Below, piece after piece: positions 31,526-40,560 of a DNA stretch of 48,201 nucleotides. Every line of letters starts with the position of its first letter. Positions within the stretch are counted from its first letter, which is position 1. The stretch spans positions 1 through 48,201 of the forward strand of contig NZ_JAENHM010000045.1 of the NCBI RefSeq assembly GCF_016595245.1, read 5' to 3'. Below the pieces are notes generated by a model that was not told the origin of the DNA, did no database searches, and saw only the letters and a list, made by a program, of their open reading frames with translations. Source of the DNA: Azospirillum endophyticum (GTDB taxonomy: Bacteria; Pseudomonadota; Alphaproteobacteria; Azospirillales; Azospirillaceae). A program made the translations under genes and the position numbers.

Positions 31526-32080
31526 ATGCGCCGCCTTCTCTACCTGCTGCCCTTCCTGCTGTTCCTCGGGGTGGGCGTGGCCTTCTACCTGGGGTTCGAG
31601 CGCGACCCGCGCGACATCCCGTCGGCCCTGATCGACAAGCCGGCGCCGACCTTCGACCTGCCGGCTATCCCGGGCCAGCCGGTCCAGGGACAGTTGGGGG
31701 CCGGCGGCCTGTCCTCGGCCAAGCTGACCGGCGACGTGACGCTGGTGAACGTCTTCGCCTCCTGGTGCATCCCCTGCAAGGCGGAGCATCCCGTCATCAC
31801 CCGCCTGTCGCGCGAGCAGGGGGTGACGGTCTACGGCATCAACTACAAGGACAAGCCGGAGGATGCGCTGACCTGGCTGTCGCGCAACGGCAATCCCTAT
31901 GCCGCCATCGGCGCCGACCAGGATGGCCGGGTGTCGATCGACTGGGGCGTCTACGGCGTGCCGGAAAGCTACCTGATCGACCGCAAGGGCCGCATCCGCT
32001 TCAAGCATGTCGGCCCGCTGACCCCGCAGGTGGTCGAGGAGCAGATCCTGCCGATGGTCAAGCATCTGAGGCAGGGCTGA
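31526..32080 (+). CDS. ccmG: Thiol:disulfide interchange protein CcmG/DsbE
   Basis: A 184-residue membrane-anchored thioredoxin-fold protein that reduces apocytochrome c or CcmH cysteines. The N-terminal helix spans about 4-22, and the active site is Cys81-Ile-Pro-Cys84 in [13 protein letters not shown]. The cis-proline region is [15 protein letters not shown]. The stop overlaps the ccmH start (TGATG). Confidence 0.96.
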   Translation: MRRLLYLLPFLLFLGVGVAFYLGFERDPRDIPSALIDKPAPTFDLPAIPGQPVQGQLGAGGLSSAKLTGDVTLVNVFASWCIPCKAEHPVITRLSREQGVTVYGINYKDKPEDALTWLSRNGNPYAAIGADQDGRVSIDWGVYGVPESYLIDRKGRIRFKHVGPLTPQVVEEQILPMVKHLRQG

Positions 32081-32550
32081 TGAAGCGCGTCCTCCTCGCC
32101 GCCCTGCTGGCACTGTCCACTCTTGCGCCCGCCCTGGCCGTCCAGCCGGACGAGGTGCTGCCGGATCCGGCGCTGGAGACCCGCGCCCGCGCCATCAGCC
32201 AGGAGCTGCGCTGCCTCGTCTGCCAGAACCAGTCGATCGACGACAGCAACGCGCCGCTGGCCCGCGACCTGCGCCTGCTGGTGCGCGACCGGCTGAAGGC
32301 CGGCGACAGCGACACCAAGGTGATGGAGTACGTCACCGACCGCTACGGCGACTATGTGCTGCTGCGGCCGCCGTTCAAGGCGACCACGCTGGTGCTGTGG
32401 GTCGGCCCCTTCGCCGTGCTGCTGCTGGGCGCGGCCGGCACCTTCCTGTTCCTGCGCGGGCGGCGCGGCGTGGCCGCCGGCGCCGACACCGCTCCCCTGA
32501 GCGCGGATGAGCGGCGGCGGCTGGATGCCCTGCTGCGGAAAGACGACTGA
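32080..32550 (+). CDS. ccmH: Cytochrome c-type biogenesis protein CcmH
   Basis: A 156-residue periplasmic protein with a signal peptide (about 1-20) and the LRCxxC redox motif as Cys45 and Cys48 ([11 protein letters not shown]). A single C-terminal transmembrane helix lies at about 105-127. It corresponds to the short N-terminal part of E. coli CcmH; the TPR part is the separate gene ccmI. Start and stop both overlap neighbours. Confidence 0.95.
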   Translation: MKRVLLAALLALSTLAPALAVQPDEVLPDPALETRARAISQELRCLVCQNQSIDDSNAPLARDLRLLVRDRLKAGDSDTKVMEYVTDRYGDYVLLRPPFKATTLVLWVGPFAVLLLGAAGTFLFLRGRRGVAAGADTAPLSADERRRLDALLRKDD

Positions 32551-33971
32551 TGCTGTTCTGGATTTTCGCCGCCGTCCTGACCGCGGCCGTGCTGCTGCTG
32601 ATCGTGCCGCCGCTGCTGCGCTCGGCCGGATCCGGCCCCGACCGCGAGGAGTTCGACCGCGAGGTCTACCGCGACCAGCTGGACGAGCTGGAGCGCGACC
32701 GGTCGCGCGGCCTGATCAACGACGCGCAGACGGAAGCGGCCAAGGCGGAGATTGCCCGGCGCATGCTGGCGACGGCGGAGAAGAGCGGCCCGTCCGGCGC
32801 GACGGTCACCCCGCGCAGCGCCCGCGTCCTGGCCGTGCTGCTGGCGCTGGTGCTGCCGGTCGGCGCGCTTGCGGTCTATGGATCGGTCGGCCGTCCCGAC
32901 CTGCCGGCCCAGCCGCTGGCCTCGCGCAACCTGGAGCAGGAGCGCGGCGGCCCGCCCAAGAGCGTGCTGGCCGCGATGGACAAGCTGAAGGCCCAGCTGG
33001 CGGAGAACCCCACCGACCAGCAAGGCTGGCTGATCCTGGGGCAGGCCTATGCCAAGATGGGCCGCAACGGCGACGCCGCCGACGCGCTGCGCCACGCCGT
33101 CGCCCTGAACAAGGACGATGTCGAGCTTCAGGGCCTGTTCGGCGAAACGCTGGTTTCCGCCAACGACGGCATGGTGCCGGAAGAGGCGGTGGCCGCCTTC
33201 GACGCCGTGCTGGCGAAGGAACCCAAGGATCCGCGCGCCCGCTTCTTCGCCGCGCTCGCCCGCTTCCAGGCCGGTGACCAGCAGGGGGCGCTGGACCGCT
33301 GGAGCGCGCTGATGGCGGAATCGCCGGCCGACGCGCCGTGGGTGCCGGTGGTGCGCGACCAGATCCGCGAGGCCGCGGTTGCGCTGAACCTCGACCCCGC
33401 CAAGGTCACGCCGCAACCGCTGCCGCCGGAACAGAAGGAACAGGCGGCGCAAGGGCAGCAGGGTGGACAGCCGGCGGCTCCGAACGCGCAGGCCAATGGT
33501 GCGCCCAGCGCCCAGGGCCAGGACGAGATGATCCGCGGCATGGTCGCCAACCTCGCTGCCCGGTTGGACGCCGATCCGTCCGACGTCGACGGCTGGCTGA
33601 AGCTCGCCCGCTCCTACGGCGTGCTGGGCGAGACGGCCAAGGCGCTGGACGCCGCCGGCAAGGCGCGCGAACGGGCGCCGGACCGCGCCGACGTGCAGGT
33701 CGCCTACGCCAACGCCGTCCTCCAGAGCCAGCCGCGCAACGAGACGCCGAAGCCCCTGCCGGAGGAAGCCACGTCCGCCCTGCGTCTGGCGCTGAAGGCG
33801 GAGCCGGAGAACAAGGACGCGCTGTGGCTGCTCGGCCTCGACGCCATGATGTCGGGCCGCAAGGACGAGGCCACCGCCCATTGGGGTAAGCTGATCGCCC
33901 AGTTCAAGCCGAGCGATCCCGAATACACTCTGCTGAAAGGTCGTTTGGACGCATTGAAGGCGGGCGGCTGA
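32550..33971 (+). CDS. ccmI: Cytochrome c-type biogenesis protein CcmI
   Basis: A 473-residue CcmI, which holds apocytochrome c for the haem lyase. Two transmembrane segments (about 3-22 and 90-108) flank a cytoplasmic loop with EEFDREVYRDQLDELERDRSRGLI, the family signature. A large periplasmic TPR region follows, with repeats such as GWLILGQAYAKMGRNGDAADALRHAV and GWLKLARSYGVLGETAKALDAAGKA. A Gln/Ala-rich linker near 295-320 separates the TPR blocks. It is the last gene of the operon. Confidence 0.95.
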   Translation: MLFWIFAAVLTAAVLLLIVPPLLRSAGSGPDREEFDREVYRDQLDELERDRSRGLINDAQTEAAKAEIARRMLATAEKSGPSGATVTPRSARVLAVLLALVLPVGALAVYGSVGRPDLPAQPLASRNLEQERGGPPKSVLAAMDKLKAQLAENPTDQQGWLILGQAYAKMGRNGDAADALRHAVALNKDDVELQGLFGETLVSANDGMVPEEAVAAFDAVLAKEPKDPRARFFAALARFQAGDQQGALDRWSALMAESPADAPWVPVVRDQIREAAVALNLDPAKVTPQPLPPEQKEQAAQGQQGGQPAAPNAQANGAPSAQGQDEMIRGMVANLAARLDADPSDVDGWLKLARSYGVLGETAKALDAAGKARERAPDRADVQVAYANAVLQSQPRNETPKPLPEEATSALRLALKAEPENKDALWLLGLDAMMSGRKDEATAHWGKLIAQFKPSDPEYTLLKGRLDALKAGG

Positions 33972-34003
33972 CCCGCGACGCATGACGGCAAGGAGAGGTT
34001 TGG

Positions 34004-34852
34004 TTGCCCCACAAGATCGACAGAGACACGCGCCTGTGCATTTCGCTCTCGGGCCGTCCGAGCAACATCGGCACGCGCTTCCACAATCACCTCTATGACG
34101 CCCTTTCGCTGAACTACGTCTACAAGGCATTCACCACCGGCGACCTTCCGGGCGCCATCACCGGCATCCGGGCGCTGAACATCCGCGGCTGCGGCGTGTC
34201 GATGCCCTTCAAGGAAGCCTGCATCCCCTTCCTCGACGATCTGGATCCGTCGGCCGCCGGGTTGCAGTCGGTCAACACCATCGTCAACGACACCGGCGCA
34301 GGCGGGGGCGAGGACGGCGGCAGCCGGCTGCGCGGCTACAACACCGACTATCTCGCGGTCCGCACGCTGCTCGACCGCCACGACGTCTCGCCCGGCCTGC
34401 CCTTCGCGCTGCGCGGCAGCGGCGGCATGGCCCGCGCGGTGCTGTGCGCGCTGCGCGATTCCGGCTTCACCAACGGCACGCTGATCGCCCGCAACGAAGC
34501 GACCGGCCGCCGGCTGGCCGACGAGTACAGCCTGCCCTGGCAGCCGGACACCGCCGGAATCGCCGAAGGATCGCTGCTGGTCAACGTCACGCCGTTGGGC
34601 ATGGCGGGGGGACCGGAGGCCGGGACCCTCGCCTTCGAGCCGGCGCTGGTCGCCACGGCTGCCCAGGTGTTCGACGTCGTCGCCATGCCGGCCGAGACCC
34701 CGCTGATCCGCGCCGCGCGCGAGGCCGGCAAGCCGGTGATCACCGGCGCCGAGGTCATCGCCCTGCAGGCGCTCGAACAGTTCGTGCTCTACACCGGCGT
34801 GCGCCCGACCGACGAACAGGTCGCGGCGGCGGCGGCCTATTCGCAAGCCTGA
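34004..34852 (+). CDS. Shikimate dehydrogenase-like protein
   Basis: A 282-residue member of the shikimate/quinate dehydrogenase superfamily, with an N-terminal substrate domain and a C-terminal Rossmann domain. It resembles the SdhL branch more than AroE: the catalytic-lysine motif reads GCGVSMPFKEA rather than the AroE form GVNVTIPHK, and the nucleotide loop reads LRGSGGMARAVLCAL. True AroE function is therefore doubtful. The start is TTG 34004, with AGGAGAGG upstream; no ATG in frame fits. Confidence 0.82.
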   Translation: MPHKIDRDTRLCISLSGRPSNIGTRFHNHLYDALSLNYVYKAFTTGDLPGAITGIRALNIRGCGVSMPFKEACIPFLDDLDPSAAGLQSVNTIVNDTGAGGGEDGGSRLRGYNTDYLAVRTLLDRHDVSPGLPFALRGSGGMARAVLCALRDSGFTNGTLIARNEATGRRLADEYSLPWQPDTAGIAEGSLLVNVTPLGMAGGPEAGTLAFEPALVATAAQVFDVVAMPAETPLIRAAREAGKPVITGAEVIALQALEQFVLYTGVRPTDEQVAAAAAYSQA

Positions 34853-34887
34853 GCCGGGCTTCCTTCGACGGGGCCTCGTTCTCCTTC

Positions 34888-34915
34888 GCGCCCTTTTTCT
34901 TTGCGCCCTTTTTCT
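34888..34915 (+). repeat. Two direct copies of GCGCCCTTTTTCT
   Basis: Copies at 34888-34900 and 34903-34915, 15-base period, just after the shikimate-dehydrogenase-like gene. Pyrimidine tracts of this kind may assist termination, but there is no clear stem before them. Confidence 0.7.
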
Positions 34916-34935
34916 ATGCCGGGCGGCGACACACA

Positions 34936-34964
34936 TTGACAGGGGCGGGCCGGCGGGCTTTATC
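34936..34964 (+). promoter_or_regulatory. Promoter upstream of the Smr gene
   Basis: TTGACA (34936-34941), a perfect -35, 17-bp GC-rich spacer, TTTATC (34959-34964). Predicted start near 34971, 37 bases before the Smr start codon. Confidence 0.55.
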
Positions 34965-35007
34965 CGTCGGTACCGCCCTTTTCATTTCCGCAGAAGGTTC
35001 CGCGCCG

Positions 35008-35583
35008 ATGACCCGCAGACGACTGCCCACGCCCGACGAGCGGCGCCTGTGGCGGATCGCCATGCGCGACGCCGAACCGATGCCCGGACGGCAGGTCGAG
35101 GCGGAGGCGGAACCGCTGGCGACCATGGCGGAGCTGGTGGAGGAGCCGGTGGCGACCAGCCTCGCCCCGCCGCCGACGCCGCGCCAGCATCCCTCCCCGC
35201 CCCGCCCCGCCCGGCACTCCCAGCCGCCGCTGACGCCCGGTTCCACCGCCAACATCGACCGCCGCACCGGCGACCGCTTCCGCCGCGGCGAGCTGGAGAT
35301 CGACGGCCGCATCGACCTGCACGGCATGACCCAGGCCCAGGCGCACACGGCGCTCGCCTCCTTCGTCCACCGTGCCTGGAACGAGGGACGGCGCTGCGTG
35401 CTGGTCATCACCGGCAAGGGCAGCTTCGGCAGCCTGGGCGTCCTGCGCCAGGCAACCCCCCGCTGGCTGGGGGATCCGGCCCTGCGCCCGATGGTGCTGG
35501 CGATCCAGCCGGCCCAGCCCAGGGACGGCGGCGACGGCGCGCTCTATGTCTTGATCAAACGGCGGCGCGACCGTAAGGACTGA
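35008..35583 (+). CDS. Smr/MutS2-domain protein
   Basis: A 191-residue protein with a C-terminal Smr domain (about 98-185). Its signature elements are IDLHGMTQAQAH, VLVITGKGSFGSLGVLR and the C-terminal ALYVLIKRRR. Smr domains are linked to nuclease or RNA-cleaving activity at collided ribosomes and branched DNA. The first 95 residues are Pro/Glu-rich and likely disordered. The gene is usually found near mltA in alphaproteobacteria; here mltA is 9 kb away. Confidence 0.92.
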   Translation: MTRRRLPTPDERRLWRIAMRDAEPMPGRQVEAEAEPLATMAELVEEPVATSLAPPPTPRQHPSPPRPARHSQPPLTPGSTANIDRRTGDRFRRGELEIDGRIDLHGMTQAQAHTALASFVHRAWNEGRRCVLVITGKGSFGSLGVLRQATPRWLGDPALRPMVLAIQPAQPRDGGDGALYVLIKRRRDRKD

Positions 35584-35607
35584 GTCCCAAACAATCAGGG
35601 ACTTCAC

Positions 35608-36006
35608 ATGACCCCGTTCGGCGAACGGGTCCGGTCGCTGCGGGACGCCAGGGGCGTGACGCTGAAGCAGATGGCGACCGACCTGTCCATCTCGTCCGCC
35701 TACCTGTCGGCCCTGGAACATGGCAAGCGCGGCCAGCCCTCCCCCCAGCTGGTCCGGCAGATCTGCGCCTATTTCGGCATCATCTGGGACGACGCGGAAG
35801 AGCTGGAACGGCTGGCGGCCCTGTCCCATCCCCGCGTGACGGTCGACACCGCAGGCTTGAGTTCCAAGGCGACGGAACTCGCCAACCGCCTGTCGGAACA
35901 CATCGGCGAGCTGGACGAGGAGCGGATCGAAGCGATCCTGGCGATCCTGGACGCGGTGCCGCCGAAGACGACGACACGGCGGCGGGTGTGGGTACGGCGG
36001 AGATAG
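35608..36006 (+). CDS. XRE-family transcriptional regulator
   Basis: A 132-residue regulator with an N-terminal Cro/C1 helix-turn-helix at about 5-65 (FGERVRSLRDARGVTLKQMATDLSISSAYLSALEHGKRGQPS). The C-terminal region (about 95-120, LSEHIGELDEERIEAILAIL) may dimerise. It lies 24 bases after the Smr gene, so the two are probably co-transcribed. Homologues occupy this position in related genomes; its target is unknown. Confidence 0.88.
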   Translation: MTPFGERVRSLRDARGVTLKQMATDLSISSAYLSALEHGKRGQPSPQLVRQICAYFGIIWDDAEELERLAALSHPRVTVDTAGLSSKATELANRLSEHIGELDEERIEAILAILDAVPPKTTTRRRVWVRRR

Positions 36007-36037
36007 TGGCTTTTTGGAGAGGTATCGGCTGACGATG

Positions 36038-36142
36038 CCCCCCACCCAACCTCCCCCGCTGGGCGGGGGAGGGGATAAGTGCTTGTTCGGAAAGGCTGCG
36101 GCAGTCCCTCCCCCGCCCAGCGGGGGAGGGTTAGGGTGGGGG
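36038..36142. repeat. Long intergenic inverted repeat, copy A
   Basis: Outer arms of about 34 bases (CCCCCACCC-AACC-TCCCCCGC... and its complement) flank a 33-base core. Each arm contains its own hairpin CTCCCCCGC-TGG-GCGGGGGAG. It lies between the convergent ends of the XRE and HIT genes. A 55-nt segment (36075-36129) matches 51 of 55 bases at 44231-44285. Confidence 0.88.
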
Positions 36143-36175
36143 TCTAACTCCGCAATCGCGAAACCTGACTTCCCC

Positions 36176-36544
36176 TCAGGCCTTGCCGAGCATCCGCCCC
36201 AAATCGCGGCCGGCGAACAGGTGGATATGCAAATGAGGCACTTCCTGGTGCGCCGCCTCACCGCAGTTGGACAGGATGCGATAGCCGGGACCCTCGGCGC
36301 CGACCATGCGGGCGACCTCGCCCACCGCGCGGAACAGGCCGGCGATCTCCGCCTCCGAAGCATTGGCGGTGAAGTCGTCCAGGTCGGTGTAGGCGCCCTT
36401 CGGAATCACCAGCACATGGGTCGGCGCCTGCGGATCAATGTCGTGGAAGGCGAGCGCGTGGTCGGTCTCATGCACTTTGTTGCACGGGATTTCGCCGCGC
36501 AGGATGCGAGCGAACACGTTGTCGGCGTCATAGATCTTGGCCAT
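36176..36544 (-). CDS. HIT-family protein
   Basis: A 122-residue histidine-triad nucleotide-binding protein of the HINT type. The catalytic triad is His104, His106 and His108 in VPHLHIHLF; a conserved Asn region (HVLVIPKGAYTDLDD) is also present. HINT proteins hydrolyse AMP-lysine or adenosine phosphoramidates. As I recall, a HIT ORF of the same length was described beside hisE in A. brasilense. It is the last gene of the his cluster, 30 bases after hisE. Confidence 0.94.
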   Translation of the reverse strand: MAKIYDADNVFARILRGEIPCNKVHETDHALAFHDIDPQAPTHVLVIPKGAYTDLDDFTANASEAEIAGLFRAVGEVARMVGAEGPGYRILSNCGEAAHQEVPHLHIHLFAGRDLGRMLGKA

Positions 36545-36574
36545 CGCATGCGTCCTCTTGGTGGGGAGTCCCGG

Positions 36575-36958
36575 TCAAGCCTTGCGGGACTTCTTCTCGT
36601 CGATGCCGCTGGTGCCCTCGCGTTGGCCGAGCTTGCTCCAGACTTCCGCCGGATCCAGCCCGAGGTCGGCCCACAGCACCAGCAGGTGATAGAGCAGGTC
36701 GGCGGATTCCGCGGCCAGCGCCGCCTTGTCGCCGCGCACCGCTTCTAGGATCGCCTCCACCGCCTCCTCGCCCACCTTCTGGGCGATCTTGGCGGTGCCG
36801 CGGCTGTAGAGCTTCGCGGTGTAGGAGGTCTCCGGATCCGCCCCCTTGCGGGCCTGGACGGTGACGAACAGGCGGTCGAGCACCTCGGCCCCCAGCGGAG
36901 CCGGAGCCTTCTCGACGGGTTTCTCGCCCGCCTTATCGGTCGACTTCTTGTCACCCAT
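36575..36958 (-). CDS. hisE: Phosphoribosyl-ATP pyrophosphatase
   Basis: A 127-residue HisE, which hydrolyses phosphoribosyl-ATP to phosphoribosyl-AMP, the second step of histidine synthesis. The MazG-like core reads [30 protein letters not shown] and [16 protein letters not shown], with the metal-binding EE and D residues. The basic N-terminus (about 1-22) is extra. I chose the ATG at 36958, which overlaps the hisF stop by eight bases; the frame is open farther upstream inside hisF. Confidence 0.94.
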   Translation of the reverse strand: MGDKKSTDKAGEKPVEKAPAPLGAEVLDRLFVTVQARKGADPETSYTAKLYSRGTAKIAQKVGEEAVEAILEAVRGDKAALAAESADLLYHLLVLWADLGLDPAEVWSKLGQREGTSGIDEKKSRKA

Positions 36959-37751
36959 TGGCTTTCTCCACGGCTGCCGTCTCGGCCGCCCTGGCCGGAC
37001 GCACCGGGATGCCGGCGGCGGCAAGCGCCGCCTTGGCCTGTCCGATGGTGTAGGTGCCGAAATGGAAGATCGAGGCGGCGAGCACCGCGGTGGCGTGCCC
37101 TTCGCGGATGCCCTCCACCAGATGGTCGAGCGTGCCGACGCCGCCCGACGCGATCACCGGGACGCGGATGCTGTCCGCCACCTTGCGGGTCAGCTCCAGG
37201 TCGAAGCCGCTCTTGGTGCCGTCGCGGTCCATCGAGGTCAGCAGGATCTCGCCCGCCCCCAGCGATTCCATCCGCATGGCCCATTCCACCGCGTCGATGC
37301 CGGTGGCGTTGCGCCCGCCATGGGTGAAGACCTCCCATTTGCCGGGAGCCACCTTCTTGGCGTCGATGGCGACGACGATGCACTGGGCGCCGAACTTCTC
37401 GGCGCCTTCGCGCACGAACTCCGGACGGTGGATCGCCGCGGTGTTGATCGACACCTTGTCGGCGCCGGCCAGCAGCAGCTTGCGGATGTCGTCGACCGTG
37501 CGGACGCCGCCGCCCACGGTCAGCGGCATGAAGACCTGCTCCGCCGTCCGCCGCACCACGTCAAAGATGGTGTCGCGGTTCTCGTGGCTGGCGGTGATGT
37601 CGAGGAAGGTCAGTTCGTCGGCGCCCTCGCGGTCGTAGACGCGGGCCTGCTCCACCGGATCGCCGGCATCGACCAGATCGACGAAGTTGACCCCCTTCAC
37701 CACCCGGCCGTCCTTGACGTCCAGGCAGGGGATGACGCGCATCTTCAGCAT
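36951..37751 (-). CDS. hisF: Imidazole glycerol phosphate synthase, cyclase subunit
   Basis: A 266-residue TIM-barrel enzyme that, with HisH, converts PRFAR to imidazole glycerol phosphate and AICAR. The start [19 protein letters not shown] and the C-terminal [14 protein letters not shown] are typical, and the catalytic Asp residues occur in CLDVKDG and [12 protein letters not shown]. The ATG at 37751 overlaps the hisA stop (TGATG); a second in-frame ATG at 37742 would match the shorter E. coli form. The C-terminus has about ten extra residues. Confidence 0.97.
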   Translation of the reverse strand: MLKMRVIPCLDVKDGRVVKGVNFVDLVDAGDPVEQARVYDREGADELTFLDITASHENRDTIFDVVRRTAEQVFMPLTVGGGVRTVDDIRKLLLAGADKVSINTAAIHRPEFVREGAEKFGAQCIVVAIDAKKVAPGKWEVFTHGGRNATGIDAVEWAMRMESLGAGEILLTSMDRDGTKSGFDLELTRKVADSIRVPVIASGGVGTLDHLVEGIREGHATAVLAASIFHFGTYTIGQAKAALAAAGIPVRPARAAETAAVEKANG

Positions 37752-38497
37752 CAGTCGGCGTCCTCGACGGCGGGGGCGGAGAGCAGGGCCAGCGCCTCTT
37801 TCGGATCGATCCGGCCATCGTACAGCGCCCGGCCGCAGATCACGCCCTCGATCCCGGTGTCCTCCTCCAGCTTCAGCGCCTTCAGGTCCTCGATGGAGGA
37901 CACGCCGCCGGACGCGATCACCGGGGTGGTCAGGTGGAAGGCGAGGTCGGAGGTCGACTCCACGTTGACGCCGCCCATCGCGCCGTCGCGGTTGATGTCG
38001 GTATAGATGATGGCGGCGACGCCGCAATCCTCGAACTTCAGCGCCAGATCCAGCGCCTTGATGTCGGAGGTCTCGGCCCAGCCGGCCACGGCGACATAGC
38101 CCTCGCGCGCGTCGATGCCGACGGCGACCTTGCCCGGAAACTCGCGGCAGGCGGCCTTGACCAACTCCGGATCGCGCAGCGCCACCGTGCCCAGGATGAC
38201 GCGGCTGATGCCCTTCTCCAGCCACATGCCGATGGTGTTCAGGTCGCGGATGCCGCCGCCGAGCTGGACCGGGATGGTCACCGACTTCAGGATGCTCTCG
38301 ACCGCGGCACCGTTCACCGGCTTGCCTTCGAAGGCGCCGTTGAGGTCGACCAGATGCAGCCATTCGAAGCCCTGGCTCTGGAACAGGCGGGCCTGTTCGC
38401 CGGGATCAGTGTTGAAGACCGTGGCCTGGCTCATCTCGCCGCGCAGCAGGCGGACGCAGGCACCGTCCTTGAGGTCGATGGCGGGATAGATGATCAT
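37751..38497 (-). CDS. hisA: Phosphoribosylformimino-AICAR-P isomerase
   Basis: A 248-residue TIM-barrel isomerase (ProFAR isomerase), homologous to HisF. The start is [19 protein letters not shown], with the catalytic Asp8 in AIDLKDG, and the second active-site Asp is in [12 protein letters not shown]. The phosphate-binding [13 protein letters not shown] is clear. It is coupled to hisF by a one-base overlap and lies 46 bases after the GNAT gene. Confidence 0.97.
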   Translation of the reverse strand: MIIYPAIDLKDGACVRLLRGEMSQATVFNTDPGEQARLFQSQGFEWLHLVDLNGAFEGKPVNGAAVESILKSVTIPVQLGGGIRDLNTIGMWLEKGISRVILGTVALRDPELVKAACREFPGKVAVGIDAREGYVAVAGWAETSDIKALDLALKFEDCGVAAIIYTDINRDGAMGGVNVESTSDLAFHLTTPVIASGGVSSIEDLKALKLEEDTGIEGVICGRALYDGRIDPKEALALLSAPAVEDAD

Positions 38498-38543
38498 CGC
38501 GGGCGTCTTCCTATGGCGTGGCTGGCGGTTGTCGGGCGGGCGG

Positions 38544-39086
38544 TTACGGGACGGGCGTCTGGGAAGCGGGATCGAGATCTTTGCAGTAGAAATGGCCGGC
38601 AAGCGGCTTGCCCTGCACCAGCGCGTAGAAGGGATGGGTGCCCCAGCGCCTGAAGCCGAGCGATTCGTAGAGCGCGATCGCCGCCTCCTGCGTCGCACGG
38701 ACATCCAGGTTCAGCACTTTGAAGCCGACGGCGCGTGCCTCCTCCACCACCGCCATGGTCAGGCGGCGGGCGAGGCCATGGCCGCGCGCCCAGGGAGCGA
38801 CGAAGCTGGTGGTCAGCTGGGCGGCGTGGGCCTGCGCCTCGTTGTTGCGCGGCGGCTTGACCAACTGGGCGGATCCGGCCACCACCCCGTCCAGGCGGGC
38901 GACGAACAGCACCCGTTCCGGCACCACCAGGACGCCTTTCCAGAAGCGCTCCATCACGTCGCGCGGCGGCGGCTCGACCCAACCGAAACCGCCGCCGGCG
39001 CGGATGGCGTCGTCGGCCGCGTCGCAAAGGTCGTGCAACTCGGCGGTCTTCAGCGCATCGACCCTGTCGATGGCGATCTCGGCCAT
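38544..39086 (-). CDS. GNAT-family N-acetyltransferase within the his cluster
   Basis: A 180-residue acetyltransferase. The core motif [57 protein letters not shown] carries the acetyl-CoA loop RGHGLA (about 101-106) and the final [10 protein letters not shown] helix. It lies between hisH (4 bases) and hisA, so it is transcribed with the his genes. Nothing shows a role in histidine synthesis; the acceptor is unknown. Confidence 0.9.
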   Translation of the reverse strand: MAEIAIDRVDALKTAELHDLCDAADDAIRAGGGFGWVEPPPRDVMERFWKGVLVVPERVLFVARLDGVVAGSAQLVKPPRNNEAQAHAAQLTTSFVAPWARGHGLARRLTMAVVEEARAVGFKVLNLDVRATQEAAIALYESLGFRRWGTHPFYALVQGKPLAGHFYCKDLDPASQTPVP

Positions 39087-39090
39087 CGTC

Positions 39091-39735
39091 TCAGACCTTC
39101 CAGCGCAGGAAATTGGCGATCAGCGCCAAGCCGGTGGCCTGGCTCTTCTCCGGGTGGAACTGGGTGCCGACCAGATTGTCGCGCCCGACCACCGCGGCGA
39201 AGGGTCCGCCATAATCCGCCGAGGCGATCAGCGTGTCGGGATCGGCCGGCTTGAACCGGTAGGAATGGACGAAATAGGCGTGCGCACCTTCCGGCAGCCC
39301 GGCCAGAACCGGGTGCGGCCGGCGGAAGTTCAGCTCGTTCCACCCCATATGCGGGATTTTCAGGGCCGGGTCGGACGGCTCCAGCTTCACCACCTCGCCG
39401 CTTATCCAACCCAGCCCTTCGGTCACGCCGTATTCGCGCCCGCGTTCCGCCATCAGCTGCATGCCGACGCAGATGCCGAGAAAGGGCCGGCCGCGGCGAT
39501 GCACCGTCTCCTCCAGCGCCTCGAGCATGCCGGGAACCTCCGACAAACCGCGCTTGCAGTCGGCGAAGGCGCCGACGCCCGGCAGGACCACGCGGTCGGC
39601 CCGGCGGACCGCATCGGCGTCGGAGGTGACGAGGACGGTGTAGGAAGCCTCGGCTTCGCCGGCCGCGCGCTCGATCGCCTTGGCGGCGGAGCGCAGGTTG
39701 CCGGAGCCGTAATCGATCAGCGCGACCGTTTCCAT
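39091..39735 (-). CDS. hisH: Imidazole glycerol phosphate synthase, glutaminase subunit
   Basis: A 214-residue class I glutamine amidotransferase that supplies ammonia to HisF. The nucleophile is Cys89 in [11 protein letters not shown], and the His-Glu pair is in [10 protein letters not shown] near the C-terminus. The N-terminus [14 protein letters not shown] is canonical. It lies 66 bases after hisB. Confidence 0.97.
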   Translation of the reverse strand: METVALIDYGSGNLRSAAKAIERAAGEAEASYTVLVTSDADAVRRADRVVLPGVGAFADCKRGLSEVPGMLEALEETVHRRGRPFLGICVGMQLMAERGREYGVTEGLGWISGEVVKLEPSDPALKIPHMGWNELNFRRPHPVLAGLPEGAHAYFVHSYRFKPADPDTLIASADYGGPFAAVVGRDNLVGTQFHPEKSQATGLALIANFLRWKV

Positions 39736-39801
39736 GGACGTGACAAACCTTCCGATAGGGCGGCGGAGGGGGTTCTTGGCTGGACCGGGAGGTCCCCGCC
39801 G

Positions 39802-40425
39802 TCAGAGCGATCCGCCGAGCGTGCCCTTGGTGGAGGGCACCGCATCGCGCTTGCGCGGGTCGATCTCCACCCCGGCGCGCAGCGCGCGGGCAAGCGCCTT
39901 GTAGCAGCTTTCCACGATGTGGTGGTTGTTCTCGCCATACAGGTTTTCGACGTGCAGGGTCACGCCGGCGGCCATGGCGAAGGCCTGGAACCATTCGCGG
40001 AACAGCTCGGTGTCGAAATCGCCGATCTTGTCGCGGGTGAAATTCACCTTCCAGATCAGGTAGGGCCGGTTGGAGAAGTCCAGCGCCACCCGCGTCAGCG
40101 TCTCGTCCATCGGCACATAGGAATGGCCGTAGCGCTGGATGCCCTTGCGGTCGCCGAGCGCCTTCGCCACCGCCATGCCGATGGCGATGCCGGTGTCCTC
40201 GGTCGTGTGGTGGTAGTCGATGTGCAGGTCGCCGTCGGCCAGGACCGTCAGGTCCATCAGGCTGTGGCGCGACAGCTGTTCCAGCATGTGGTCGAGGAAG
40301 CCGACCCCCGTCTTGACGTCGTAGACGCCGGTGCCGTCCAGGTTCAGCGCGACCCGGATCCGGGTCTCCGTGGTGTTCCGCTCGATCGAGGCGCGGCGGC
40401 CGCCATTGATGGGGGTCTGGTCCAT
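39802..40425 (-). CDS. hisB: Imidazoleglycerol-phosphate dehydratase
   Basis: A 207-residue monofunctional dehydratase; there is no histidinol-phosphatase domain, unlike E. coli HisB. Metal-binding motifs are [30 protein letters not shown] and [18 protein letters not shown]. The ATG at 40425 ([21 protein letters not shown]) is preferred over upstream open codons. It is the first gene of the his cluster; the promoter should lie in 40426-40560, divergent from the lipoprotein promoter. Confidence 0.97.
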   Translation of the reverse strand: MDQTPINGGRRASIERNTTETRIRVALNLDGTGVYDVKTGVGFLDHMLEQLSRHSLMDLTVLADGDLHIDYHHTTEDTGIAIGMAVAKALGDRKGIQRYGHSYVPMDETLTRVALDFSNRPYLIWKVNFTRDKIGDFDTELFREWFQAFAMAAGVTLHVENLYGENNHHIVESCYKALARALRAGVEIDPRKRDAVPSTKGTLGGSL

Positions 40426-40501
40426 GGCGGTTTTGTAGCAGGAAGCATTCGCACGCGCCAGCGCGTGGCACCGACGGCCGATCATCCGTCCATTCCGACG
40501 A

Positions 40502-40530
40502 TTGTCCTACGAAGGTGTGCGGTCTATAGT
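40502..40530 (+). promoter_or_regulatory. Promoter of the lipoprotein gene
   Basis: TTGTCC (40502-40507), 17-bp spacer, TATAGT (40525-40530). Predicted start near 40537, leaving a leader of about 24 bases. No clear Shine-Dalgarno sequence precedes the ATG. Confidence 0.6.
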
Positions 40531-40560
40531 CTTTTACACTCACTGCGTGCATATCCACTT

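Noticed and set aside
36038..36142. CRISPR array
   Set aside because: The repeats are inverted, not direct, with no regular spacers and no cas genes nearby.
38719..40560. Upstream extension of the lipoprotein frame through the his genes
   Set aside because: It is antisense to hisH and hisB. A promoter and lipoprotein signal at 40502-40630 define the real start.
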